From positions 186,001 to 250,000 of the forward strand of contig JAJEHN010000009.1 in NCBI GenBank assembly GCA_022823665.1: a DNA stretch of 64,000 bases. Reading direction: 5' to 3'. Positions 1 to 8,015 of this stretch are shown here, in pieces (positions within the stretch are counted from its first letter, which is position 1; each line of letters begins with the position of its first letter). Both the position numbers and the translations under genes were made by a program. Origin of the DNA: Thermoanaerobaculia bacterium. GTDB taxonomy: Bacteria; Acidobacteriota; Thermoanaerobaculia; Multivoradales; Multivoraceae. The notes beneath the pieces were generated by a model. That model was not told the origin of the DNA and made no database searches. It worked only from the letters and a program-made list of their open reading frames with translations.

Positions 1-109
1 CGATCGCCCCTTGCAGTTGCCGCTCGAAGTCCTGGGAATTCGAGCTGTCGACGCGGCCCTCGACCCTGGCCACAAGGACCCCCTCGTGATTCTCCACCTG
101 GACGTTCAT
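1..109 (-). CDS. STAS-domain protein (anti-sigma factor antagonist-like), partial
   Basis: This is the N-terminal 36 residues of a protein that runs off the left edge of the window. It begins MNVQVENHEGVLVARVEG and continues with a D-S-S-N-S segment and F-E. This matches the first two strands and first helix of STAS domains, as in SpoIIAA-like anti-sigma antagonists and lipid-transfer STAS proteins. The ATG at 109 has a GGAGG Shine-Dalgarno about 9 bases upstream. It lies 35 bases downstream of the transglutaminase gene on the same strand and may be cotranscribed with it. The phosphorylatable Ser region is outside the window, so a regulatory role is only inferred from the fold. Confidence 0.6.
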   Translation of the reverse strand, partial: MNVQVENHEGVLVARVEGRVDSSNSQDFERQLQGAI

Positions 110-144
110 CGTCTCTGCCTCCCGTCGCGGTTCTTCCCGCCAAG

Positions 145-1014
145 TCATGCGTTGTCAACTGCATTCACTATCACATCCACCGCGATCCGCGCATCCCCGG
201 CGCCCTGAAACACCCCCCTTGTGGGAGAAACGTCGGCATAGTCGCGGCCCGCGGCCACGCGGATGTGTCGCTGATCGCTGAAGGTCGTGTTCGTAGGATC
301 GAAGCCTACCCAACCAGGTCCAGGCAACCAGCATTCCGCCCACGCGTGACTGGCGGCGGCCGTCACTCGCTCGCCGGCCCGCCCGGTGTCGTGGAGATAG
401 CCGGACACGTAGCGGGAGGGAACGCCCCAGGAACGGGCAATCGCGATCATCAGGTGGGCGTAGTCCTGGCACACGCCCCGGCCCGACTCGAGCAGGTGCT
501 CTATGGGCGAGTCGGCCGCGGTGCTGCCCGGCTCGTACTCGAAGCGCTCGCGAATCCCGTCGGACAGGCGGATCAGGCTTTCCATCGGATCATCTTCCGG
601 GCGAAACCCCTCGTCGCGAACGAAGTGCTCGATCGCGGGGGACGGCCGGGCGAGCGCGCTGGGTTCGACGAAGTGCCAGTACTCCGGCAACAGGCGCCGC
701 GACCGCACGTCCTCCCAGCCGCCAACCGCTTCCACCCCCGGCGCCGCGTCGAGCTCCGCCCGAAACCGGGAGGTGATCACCAGTTCCCCATGCCGCCGAT
801 GGATGTTCAGAACGTGGCGGCGGTTGCCGAAACCGTCCCGCTCCGGACTCAGGGACGCGGCCGGGATCGTCTCGATCTCGAAACGCCGCACCCTCTGACC
901 CGGTGTCCGGACCGGCTGCAGACAGAGCATCAGAACGCAGCCGCGGACGCCGTCCGAGTACTCGTATCGCGTCCGGTGCTCAACGTCGTAGCGGAACGGG
1001 CGGACAGACGTCAC
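145..1014 (-). CDS. Transglutaminase-like cysteine protease family protein
   Basis: The 289-residue protein has the bacterial transglutaminase N-terminal beta region (about 1-90, starting with FRYDVEHRTRYEY) followed by a transglutaminase core. The catalytic triad is readable: Cys in SGRGVCQDYAH, His in AASHAWAECW and Asp in VGFDPTN. The start is a GTG at 1014 that overlaps the TGA of the alpha-E gene (GTGA), indicating translational coupling. No signal peptide is seen. Proteins of this type usually occur in a conserved set with a circularly permuted ATP-grasp and an alpha-E protein, as here. The set is thought to form and process peptide-like amide bonds, but the substrate is not known. Confidence 0.9.
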   Translation of the reverse strand: MTSVRPFRYDVEHRTRYEYSDGVRGCVLMLCLQPVRTPGQRVRRFEIETIPAASLSPERDGFGNRRHVLNIHRRHGELVITSRFRAELDAAPGVEAVGGWEDVRSRRLLPEYWHFVEPSALARPSPAIEHFVRDEGFRPEDDPMESLIRLSDGIRERFEYEPGSTAADSPIEHLLESGRGVCQDYAHLMIAIARSWGVPSRYVSGYLHDTGRAGERVTAAASHAWAECWLPGPGWVGFDPTNTTFSDQRHIRVAAGRDYADVSPTRGVFQGAGDARIAVDVIVNAVDNA

Positions 1015-1973
1015 CGTAGCGGAGAATCCTCGATCGCGTAGTCGACGAAGGCGTCGAGCACGGCCTCGTGCAGATCGCGGGTGGACTGACCGACCTGTTC
1101 CAGCAGTTCTTCGGGTGCTGACGCTTCCGGCCAGTCGTAGAGGATGAGCGCCTCGGCCCGGCCCGCCAGCCGCCGTGCGGCGGCGTCGGCCTCGACGCCC
1201 GGCCCGCCGTCCAGGCCCTGAAGTTCGGTCGCCGCGGCCTGCACGGTCGCGAGTACGGAGCCGGGGAGGGACGGGTCGGCGACCAGCAGGTCCAGGACCC
1301 TGTCCGGTTGCAGGTCGATGCCGTAGACGCGGCCGTAGGCCTCCAGAGCATGGTGAGTGCGCAGCATGCTGGCCCAGCCCAGGGTCCGCCGCTCCGTGCG
1401 CCGGCTGAGATCGATCTGGGCCAGCAACAGGGACACCGCGAGTTGCGCCCGCTCGATCGCTCGGCCGAGGCGCATGAACCGCCACGCCGCGCCACGGTAC
1501 ATCGTCGCGTCCGCGACCCCGACGAAATTGTGGATCTCGCTTCGTGTCCGGGCGTAGAAGACCTCCGGCGTCCTCCAGATATCGACGGCCTCGAGATCGC
1601 GAATCCGCAGCCAGGCGGCGTTCAGGCAGGTCCACATTTCGCCGCTGATGCAGTGACGCATCTGGCGGGCGTTCTCGCGCCCGCTGGCCACGGTGCTCCA
1701 CACGGAATCCGGATTCGAACGCTCGAACGTCAGGTCGTCCGCCAGCGTGAAGGCATCCGCCAGGGCGAACTCGTCCGTCTCCGGCAGGAACTCCTCGCCC
1801 GGAGGCGGCAACCGCTTCATGCACCGGTAGATCCGCTTCCAGCCGAAGTGAATCTCCTCGACCGAACGGTCGACCAGAAACTGCACCTGCAACTCCAGCA
1901 GGCGGCTCAGATAGCCGGCCCTCGCCAGGTAGCGGGCCATCCAGTAGACCCCCTGGGCGCTGCGTGCGAGCAT
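1011..1973 (-). CDS. Alpha-E domain protein
   Basis: The predicted protein has 320 residues and is mainly helical. It begins MLARSAQGVYWMARYLARA, the usual opening of alpha-E (DUF403) proteins, and its length is normal for the family. The start at 1973 overlaps the stop of the ATP-grasp gene (ATGA), and its own stop overlaps the GTG of the transglutaminase, so the three genes form a tightly coupled operon. Alpha-E proteins have no established enzymatic activity. Their constant partners suggest they act with the ATP-grasp enzyme and the transglutaminase-like peptidase in a peptide modification pathway. Confidence 0.88.
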   Translation of the reverse strand: MLARSAQGVYWMARYLARAGYLSRLLELQVQFLVDRSVEEIHFGWKRIYRCMKRLPPPGEEFLPETDEFALADAFTLADDLTFERSNPDSVWSTVASGRENARQMRHCISGEMWTCLNAAWLRIRDLEAVDIWRTPEVFYARTRSEIHNFVGVADATMYRGAAWRFMRLGRAIERAQLAVSLLLAQIDLSRRTERRTLGWASMLRTHHALEAYGRVYGIDLQPDRVLDLLVADPSLPGSVLATVQAAATELQGLDGGPGVEADAAARRLAGRAEALILYDWPEASAPEELLEQVGQSTRDLHEAVLDAFVDYAIEDSPLR

Positions 1974-3406
1974 CAGAGATCGACCACCCAGAGGTCCTTG
2001 CCGCCGCCGCCCTGGCTCGAGTTCACGACCAGGCTCCCCCTGCGCAGTGCGACCCGGCAGAACGCCCCGGGGACGATCCGGGTCTCGTTTCCGGTCAGAA
2101 CGAAGGGGCGGAGGTCGACGTGGCGCGGTTCGGCGTGACCGTCGATCAGGCACGGCGACCGCGACAGCGCCAGCGTGGGTTGCGAAATGAAGTCCGCGGG
2201 ATCGGCCCGGAGCGTCCTCGCGTACTCGTCCCGTTCCTCCGGCGTCGAGTGCGGGCCGACCAGCATGCCGTAGCCACCCGACTCGCCGACCCGCTTGACC
2301 ACCAGGCGCTCCAGGTTGTCCAGCGTGTACTCCAGGTCCTCGGGCCGCCGGCAGAGGTGCGTCTCGACGTTCTGGAGCAGGGGCTCCTCGCCCAGGTAGT
2401 AGCGAACCATGTCCGGCACGTAGGCGTAGACGCTCTTGTCGTCGGCGACGCCCGTTCCCGGAGCGTTGGCCAAGGCCACGTTGCCGCGCTTGAACGCGTT
2501 CATCAGGCCCGGAACGCCCAGCAGGGAGTCGTCGCGGAAGACGAGCGGATCCAGGAAATCGTCGTCCACGCGGCGGTAGATCACGTCCACCCGCCTGAGG
2601 CCGGAGGTGGTCCGCATGTAGACGAAGCCGTCGTTGACCAGCAGATCCTGCCCTTCGACGAGTTCGGCGCCGATCTCGTGAGCCAGGAACATGTGCTCGT
2701 AGAACGCCGAGTTGTAGGTGCCCGGAGTAAGCAACGCCAGGCACGGATCCGGCCGGCCGCCGGGCGACAGCTCACAGAGGGTCTGCCGCAACAGACTGCC
2801 GTACTGCTCGACGTCCTGAACCCGGGAACGCCGGTAGAGCCGGCGCAGACCGGCCTTCACCGCCTTGCGGTTGGCGATCATGTAGGACACGCCGGAAGGC
2901 ACGCGCAGGTTGTCCTCCAGCACCATGAAGCCCTCGTGCGTGCGCACGATGTCCGTGCCGCAGATCGTCACCCAGACGTCGTTCGGCACGCCGACGCCGC
3001 GCATCGCCAGCCGGTACTGCGGGCAGCCGAGGATGACGTCGGCGGGAATCACTCCGTCCCTGACGACGCGGCAGTCGCCGTAGACGTCGGCGAGGAACAG
3101 GTTGAGGGTCCGGATCCGCTGCACCAGGCCGGCCTCGAGCTCCCGCCACTCCGCCAGGGCGAGCAGGCGCGGCACGCAATCGATCGGGATGATCCGCTCC
3201 TCGGCCTCCTCGTCGCCGTAGACGGTGAAGGTGATGCCCTCCTGCGAGAAGGAGCGGGTCACCCGTTCCTGGATCGTGTTCAGATCCCCGTCGGGCAGGC
3301 CCTTGAGCGCTTCATAGACGGCGCGGCAGTGGTCGCGAGGCTCCCCATCCGCGACGAACATCTCGTCATGGATCGCAGGATCGAAGTCGTAGCGGCTGAA
3401 GTCCAC
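1973..3406 (-). CDS. Circularly permuted ATP-grasp protein
   Basis: This 477-residue protein is the first gene of the ATP-grasp / alpha-E / transglutaminase operon. It contains the circularly permuted ATP-grasp signatures (the former DUF404/DUF407): TERVTRSF-like and FLADVYGD segments near 60-110, LEDNLRVPSGVSYM near 170, NSAFYEHMFLAHE near 240, and VVKRVGESGGYGMLVGP near 380, which is the nucleotide-binding glycine loop. A GTG at 3406 gives the usual family N terminus (VDFSRYDFDPAIHDEM). The reading frame stays open upstream, but the extra residues do not look like coding sequence. The family is expected to form an ATP-dependent amide bond; the product is unknown. Confidence 0.88.
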   Translation of the reverse strand: MDFSRYDFDPAIHDEMFVADGEPRDHCRAVYEALKGLPDGDLNTIQERVTRSFSQEGITFTVYGDEEAEERIIPIDCVPRLLALAEWRELEAGLVQRIRTLNLFLADVYGDCRVVRDGVIPADVILGCPQYRLAMRGVGVPNDVWVTICGTDIVRTHEGFMVLEDNLRVPSGVSYMIANRKAVKAGLRRLYRRSRVQDVEQYGSLLRQTLCELSPGGRPDPCLALLTPGTYNSAFYEHMFLAHEIGAELVEGQDLLVNDGFVYMRTTSGLRRVDVIYRRVDDDFLDPLVFRDDSLLGVPGLMNAFKRGNVALANAPGTGVADDKSVYAYVPDMVRYYLGEEPLLQNVETHLCRRPEDLEYTLDNLERLVVKRVGESGGYGMLVGPHSTPEERDEYARTLRADPADFISQPTLALSRSPCLIDGHAEPRHVDLRPFVLTGNETRIVPGAFCRVALRRGSLVVNSSQGGGGKDLWVVDL

Positions 3407-3566
3407 GGATCCACCAGAGCGTGGTGGCGATTGCCCGTACCCTATAGAAACGACCCGCCGCTTGGACGCCGCGGCCCTCCGCCCCGTATCATCCTGTAAG
3501 CCGTCGGCGAGGCGACTCCACCTCCGCCGCGGCCGGACCTCGAATCTCATACCAAGGAGCACGAAG

Positions 3567-4142
3567 ATGACCGGAGCGCGCTCCCACAGCCGGCAGGCCG
3601 GCTTCACCCTGATCGAACTCCTGATCGTCGTGGCGATCATCGGCATCATCTCCGCACTGCTGGTGCCGAACCTGATGACCGGGCTGCAGAACGCGAACCA
3701 GACCCGCACCCAGGCCGACATGAAGGCCGTGGGCTCCGCCTGGATGCAGTGGCTCACCGACCAGGTCAGCGCCGCGGCCGCCGGCTCGAGCACGACCGCC
3801 ACGTTCAGCTGGAGCGAGTTCACCTATCCCGACTTCTCCCACGCGGACCTCTCGGCCCTGCTCCGCCCGTCGAACACGTTCTTCTACCTGCAGGACGTAC
3901 CCGAACGGGACGGCTGGAACAACCCCTACCGGTTCGGCTTCGCCGGTTCGGATCAGCTCCTGAGCACCCAGGTCATCGGCATCTGGAGCGGCGGCCGTGA
4001 CGGCTCTGCCACGGAGCAGCCGCAGTCCACCTACGAGATCGGCGCCTTCCGCGGCACCGAGTTCAACGAGGACCTGGTCTGGGCCGACGGCTACTGGGTA
4101 CGCTGGCCGGGCAGCGCCGCCGAAGTCGACACGTCCGAATAG
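3567..4142 (+). CDS. Type IV pilin / type II secretion pseudopilin-like protein
   Basis: The 191-residue protein has a class III prepilin leader: a short basic N terminus, a cleavage site in RQAGFTLIELLIVVAIIG (G before F, E at position +5), then a 20-residue hydrophobic helix. The C-terminal half is a globular beta domain that includes DGWNNPYRFGF, which resembles the conserved D-x-W-x-x-P-Y segment of GspG-type major pseudopilins. The ATG at 3567 follows an AAGGAG ribosome site. No other pilus or secretion genes adjoin it, so it is an orphan here and its assembly machinery must lie elsewhere. It is transcribed divergently from the ATP-grasp operon. Confidence 0.85.
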   Translation: MTGARSHSRQAGFTLIELLIVVAIIGIISALLVPNLMTGLQNANQTRTQADMKAVGSAWMQWLTDQVSAAAAGSSTTATFSWSEFTYPDFSHADLSALLRPSNTFFYLQDVPERDGWNNPYRFGFAGSDQLLSTQVIGIWSGGRDGSATEQPQSTYEIGAFRGTEFNEDLVWADGYWVRWPGSAAEVDTSE

Positions 4143-4279
4143 CCGGCCGCGCGGCCGGCGAAGCGGCCTGTAACCGCGGGTCTTCTGACCCGCGGACGAA
4201 TCGCCGCCGCGAAGCGGTGACCCGTAGCCGTGGGTCTTCTGACCCACGGAGCGAAATCGCCGCCGCGAAGCGGCGACCT
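4143..4279. repeat. Tandem units with perfect palindromes between convergent genes
   Basis: The gap between the pilin-like and NIPSNAP genes holds repeated units about 55 bases long. Two units contain near-identical hairpins: 4174-4195 (arms CCGCGGGTC and GACCCGCGG, loop TTCT) and 4228-4249 (arms CCGTGGGTC and GACCCACGG, loop TTCT). The second palindrome has compensating changes in both arms. The flanking text GCCGCCGCGAAGCGG recurs near 4203 and 4259. The same hairpin core occurs elsewhere in the window. Its position between converging genes would suit a bidirectional terminator, but no T-run follows. Confidence 0.75.
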
Positions 4280-5152
4280 CTAGATCTGCGAGAACGCGGT
4301 CGGCCGCAGGAACACGTTCTCGATCCGCGAGACGGTTCCCTTGTAGTAGTCCATGTCGCGCATCCGGATCCACTCGGGATGGCCGCCGAACGCCTGCCAG
4401 TGCTCCCGGTGCGCCTCCATGTCGGGGGCCGACAGGATGTAGACGAGGGCCGGTACGTCCTCGCCGATCAGGAGCTCGGCAAACAGGAGGGGCGCCATGT
4501 CGACATCCCGCATGATGTCGATCTCACCGTTGTCGAACATGTGGACCTTGCGGCGAGCCGTCTCCTCGTTGTGGCTCTCGTACAGACGCAACTCGAAGAT
4601 CCGGTCCTGCCCGGCCGCGGTCTGGGGCGGCAGTTCCATCACCGGCATGCCCGTGAAGGCCCGCAGGAACCAGCTCTCCACGCGCTCGTAGATCGGCTCC
4701 TGCCTTGGCGTCGCGTACATCGGCGCGGCGGCTTCCAGGTACTCGGCGTCGGCCTCCAGCGTCGACTTCATCGCCGTGAAGTCCCCGACCGTCGGGAACG
4801 CGATGATCGCCCACACGGAAAGCGAATCCACCGGGTCGACCGGCTCGTCCGCCTCGGCGGGCGGCTCGACTCCGAACACGCCCACCCTGTCGATCCCGGC
4901 CCGGTTGAGCGCCGGCACCAGGGCGTTCTCCAGGTAGGCGAGGACGGTCTGCCGGCTGTCCTCGTCCGCCAGGCGGTAGCGGCGGATCTCGTAGTACTCC
5001 CGCCCCGGTTCGCTTTCCGCCGCGGCCTGACCGTCGCCCGCCGGATCCGCCACCGGTGCCTCGGCCGGTGCGCAGGCCAGCACCAGCGCGGCAACCGCGG
5101 CGCCGGCCAGGAAGACGGGAAGCGAACGCCTGGATTGCTGGGTCATCGACAT
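4280..5152 (-). CDS. NIPSNAP family lipoprotein
   Basis: The 290-residue protein begins with a lipoprotein signal peptide (basic N terminus, hydrophobic run ending in LVLAC, lipid-modified Cys near residue 27). Two related ferredoxin-like NIPSNAP modules follow: the first starts near YYEIRRYRL (about 55), the second near IFELRLYESHNEE (about 190). Both carry the repeated E-x-R-x-Y signature. The ATG at 5152 has an AAGGAG ribosome site. NIPSNAP proteins have no agreed bacterial function. It is probably anchored to the cell envelope. The next gene upstream on this strand is an exported alpha/beta hydrolase only 26 bases away, so the two may form an operon. Confidence 0.85.
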   Translation of the reverse strand: MSMTQQSRRSLPVFLAGAAVAALVLACAPAEAPVADPAGDGQAAAESEPGREYYEIRRYRLADEDSRQTVLAYLENALVPALNRAGIDRVGVFGVEPPAEADEPVDPVDSLSVWAIIAFPTVGDFTAMKSTLEADAEYLEAAAPMYATPRQEPIYERVESWFLRAFTGMPVMELPPQTAAGQDRIFELRLYESHNEETARRKVHMFDNGEIDIMRDVDMAPLLFAELLIGEDVPALVYILSAPDMEAHREHWQAFGGHPEWIRMRDMDYYKGTVSRIENVFLRPTAFSQI

Positions 5153-5178
5153 GCTGGATTCTCCTTGCGGCTGTGACG

Positions 5179-6114
5179 CTACTTCCTGGCCAGCAGCCAG
5201 GCGCGCATCGTGTCGGAAACGAGGTCGGCGGCCTCCAACTGGACCCAATGGCCGACCGTCGGCACCGTGACCAGGGTGTAGTCGCGGTCGACCCAGTCCC
5301 AGGTGTTCTTGAGCCCGTCCTTGTCCACCGCCGTGTCCTTGAGGCCGTGGAACTGGAGGACGGGCATCTTGAGGTTCGGTAACTCGCCGCCGGCCGCGAC
5401 GCCGCCGTAGTTCGCCCTGTAGTAGTTCAGCATGCCGTCCCAGTAGGAACGGGCGAACGCCTCGCGGTAGTGGCCCGCCACCTTCTCGCCCTCGCTCTCG
5501 TAGCGGCCGAGCAGTCCCTCCGGCACCGGGCTGCCGTCCGGCTCGGACGACGCGAAGTTCCGGGCGTACTGGACGTTGCGGCGCTGCTCCTCGCTCGCGT
5601 TCGCGATCACGTTCGCATAGCCGCGGGGGTGCGTGAGGTTCATGATGATCAACCGCTTGACCTTGTCCGGATGCTCGATCGCGAACCGCCAGGCGATCGC
5701 CCCGCCCCAGTCGTGGCCCACCAGGTTGATCGGTCCGCCGAGATCCTCGATCACGGCGGCCACATCCGCCAGCAGGAGAGGCATGGCGTAGTCCTCGACC
5801 CGCTTCGGCTGGCCGCTGCGGTTGTAGCCGCGGAGGTCCATCGCCGCGGCGCGGAAGTCCCCTTCGAGAGCGGCCATCTGGTGCCGGTAGCTGTACCAGA
5901 TGTCGGGGAACCCGTGGATGAAGAGCACCGGCTCGCCCTCGCCGAGGGTGACGTAGTGGATTCCCACGTCGCCGTTCTTCACCGTGTGATGTTCGACCCG
6001 GTCCCAGACATCCGCGTTGGAGTCATCCGCCGCGAGCCCTCCCGGGAAAACCGCGGCCGCGAGCAGCAGCGCCGCCCACGGAACACAACGCCTGCGAGCT
6101 TCGATCAAGTTCAC
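5179..6114 (-). CDS. Exported alpha/beta hydrolase (epoxide hydrolase / haloalkane dehalogenase-like)
   Basis: This 311-residue protein has a signal peptide ending near GGLAAD and a single alpha/beta-hydrolase domain. It shows the oxyanion loop HGFPD, the nucleophile elbow GHDWGG with Asp instead of Ser, and a C-terminal catalytic His in VGHWVQLE. An Asp nucleophile in GHDWGG is typical of epoxide hydrolases and dehalogenases, so hydrolysis of an epoxide or related substrate in the periplasm is likely. The GTG at 6114 is chosen because AGGAGGT lies 7 bases upstream; an ATG at 6144 would sit upstream of that ribosome site. A TACGAT -10-like hexamer lies at 6148-6143. Confidence 0.85.
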   Translation of the reverse strand: MNLIEARRRCVPWAALLLAAAVFPGGLAADDSNADVWDRVEHHTVKNGDVGIHYVTLGEGEPVLFIHGFPDIWYSYRHQMAALEGDFRAAAMDLRGYNRSGQPKRVEDYAMPLLLADVAAVIEDLGGPINLVGHDWGGAIAWRFAIEHPDKVKRLIIMNLTHPRGYANVIANASEEQRRNVQYARNFASSEPDGSPVPEGLLGRYESEGEKVAGHYREAFARSYWDGMLNYYRANYGGVAAGGELPNLKMPVLQFHGLKDTAVDKDGLKNTWDWVDRDYTLVTVPTVGHWVQLEAADLVSDTMRAWLLARK

Positions 6115-6171
6115 GTTCCGACCTCCTGGAGTTGGGCGGGCCATCGTAGCAGCGTGGCCCGTGGAACGGAC

Positions 6172-6690
6172 CTACGGCAACCGTCCTTCTTGCGCGGGAG
6201 GCGCTTCTTCCGCGGCCGGAAGGGCCTCGGCCGGCGGGTCCTCGAAGCGCTTGTAGTTCCTGCCGTAGTCCGGCCGGGTACGGCGATGGCATACGACGCA
6301 GGACATGTAGACCTGCTCGTTCAGGGCGATCAGCGCGTCCAGGTCGTGCTCGAGGGCGGCCTCGTAGGCGGCGGCGCCGGCGTCGAACATCAGCCTGGCG
6401 TCGCGCATCCACTCGTCGCGGTCGCCGACGACACGGCTCGGCATCATGATCAGGTTGGCGGACTCGGCGAGGATGAGGGCCTGCGCCTGCAGTTCGTTCC
6501 ACTCGACCTCGTTGGTCGGGGTACGGCTCTCTACGTAGAGGATGGCGTCCGACGCCGGGTACATGAGCTTGATCATCAGTTCGCTCATCGTGCCGATCGG
6601 CTCCGGCTCGGGAACCGGTCCGTCGTCCCCCGCGGCCGCCGCGCCCGCGAGGCCAACGAAGAGCGCTGCGATTGCAATCCGTCCCGGCAT
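6172..6690 (-). CDS. Cytochrome c'/c556-like monoheme protein
   Basis: The 172-residue protein has a signal peptide (cleavage near GAAAAGDD) and a helical body. A single heme-binding motif, CVVCH, lies close to the C terminus (about residue 137). This arrangement is that of cytochrome c' and c556 four-helix bundles, where His is the axial ligand. A Pro/Glu/Ala-rich tail follows. It is periplasmic by prediction. It has a GGGGAG ribosome site. It lies among other cytochrome genes but is divergent from the beta-helix/diheme pair, so no specific partner is clear. Confidence 0.8.
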   Translation of the reverse strand: MPGRIAIAALFVGLAGAAAAGDDGPVPEPEPIGTMSELMIKLMYPASDAILYVESRTPTNEVEWNELQAQALILAESANLIMMPSRVVGDRDEWMRDARLMFDAGAAAYEAALEHDLDALIALNEQVYMSCVVCHRRTRPDYGRNYKRFEDPPAEALPAAEEAPPAQEGRLP

Positions 6691-6764
6691 GAGGTCTCCC
6701 CTTTCGCGGCTATCATGGCATGATCCCGCCGGCCAGGTAACGACCCGGAGATGGAACCCCAGCC

Positions 6765-8015
6765 ATGAAGCAACACATCCTCTGTACCGCCGTCAGCCTG
6801 CTCGCGCTTTCCGCCTGCGCCCAGGAGGACGCCACGCTGCGTCCCGGAGACAACGACCACCGGACGCTTCAGGAGGCGCTGCTGACGGCCGAGCCCGGAG
6901 CGGTCATCGAACTCGCCGCCGGACGCTTCGAACTCGACGCCACCCTGTCCCTCGATGTCGAGGGCGTGACCGTGCGCGGCCAGGGGATGGACGAGACGAT
7001 TCTCGATTTCTCATCACAGGCTCCGGGGACCGGAGGCGAGGGGCTCCTCGCCACCGCCGACGACTTCACGGTCGAGAACCTCGCGGTCGAGAACACGAGG
7101 GGCGACGGCATCAAGGTGGAGGGCACGACCGGAGCCGCCTTCCGGAGTGTCCGGGTCGAATGGACGAACGGACCCGACACGAACAACGGCGCCTACGGCC
7201 TCTACCCCGTCCAGGTCACGAACGTCCTGATCGAGGACAGCCGGGTCCGCGGCGCCTCGGACGCCGGCATCTACGTCGGCCAGTCGGCCAATGTCGTCGT
7301 CCGGCGCAACGAGGTCTGGGAGAACGTGGCCGGCATCGAGATCGAGAACACGACCGGCGCCGACGTCTACGGCAACCGGGCCCACGGCAACACCGGCGGC
7401 CTGCTCGTCTTCTCGCTGCCCGAACTGCCCGTCAAGGACGGCCGCGACGCCCGCGTCTACGACAACGACATCACGGACAACAACCTGCCGAACTTCGGCA
7501 AGGAAGGCGCGATCGTCTCGACGATTCCGGCCGGTTCGGGGATCATCGTGATGGCGAGCGACAACGTCGAGCTCTTCGAGAACCGGATCCACCACAACCA
7601 GAACTCGAACCTGGCCGTCATCTCCTACCTCTCGACCGGTCGCACCTACAACGACCCCGGCTACGATCCGTACACCGAGGGCGTCTACATTCACGACAAC
7701 GAGTTCATCGGCGGCGGCGAGGGCCCGAACGGCGACTTCGCGGACGCTTTCGTCGCCCTCGCCGGCGGCGCCTTCCCTGACATCGTCTGGGACGGGGTTT
7801 CGAACCCGGACAAACTGGTGGAGGGAGAGGTGCCCGCGGACCTGCGGCTCTACATCGAGAACAACGGTGACGCCGACTTCGTGAATCTCGACCTCGGTTC
7901 CGTCTTCACCGGCGGTGAGCCGAACGTAAGCACGGACCTGGCGGCGCATCAGGGTTCGCTCCCGGCGGTACCCCAGCCGGTCGATCTCGGCGCGGCGACC
8001 GGTGGCGCTCCGTAG
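6765..8015 (+). CDS. Parallel beta-helix lipoprotein
   Basis: The 416-residue protein has a lipoprotein signal (LLALSAC, Cys near residue 17). A right-handed parallel beta-helix follows, with repeated turns containing GI-x-V/I and asparagine ladders, for example GIYVGQSANVVVRRNEVWEN and GIEIENTTGADVYGNRAHGN. It resembles the bacterial family of beta-helix proteins that is regularly encoded beside an SO_2930-type diheme cytochrome, which is the next gene here. The two genes overlap by 14 bases, suggesting a shared function at the cell envelope. The substrate, perhaps a polysaccharide or a surface structure, is unknown. TATCAT at 6711-6716 may be a -10 element. Confidence 0.87.
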   Translation: MKQHILCTAVSLLALSACAQEDATLRPGDNDHRTLQEALLTAEPGAVIELAAGRFELDATLSLDVEGVTVRGQGMDETILDFSSQAPGTGGEGLLATADDFTVENLAVENTRGDGIKVEGTTGAAFRSVRVEWTNGPDTNNGAYGLYPVQVTNVLIEDSRVRGASDAGIYVGQSANVVVRRNEVWENVAGIEIENTTGADVYGNRAHGNTGGLLVFSLPELPVKDGRDARVYDNDITDNNLPNFGKEGAIVSTIPAGSGIIVMASDNVELFENRIHHNQNSNLAVISYLSTGRTYNDPGYDPYTEGVYIHDNEFIGGGEGPNGDFADAFVALAGGAFPDIVWDGVSNPDKLVEGEVPADLRLYIENNGDADFVNLDLGSVFTGGEPNVSTDLAAHQGSLPAVPQPVDLGAATGGAP

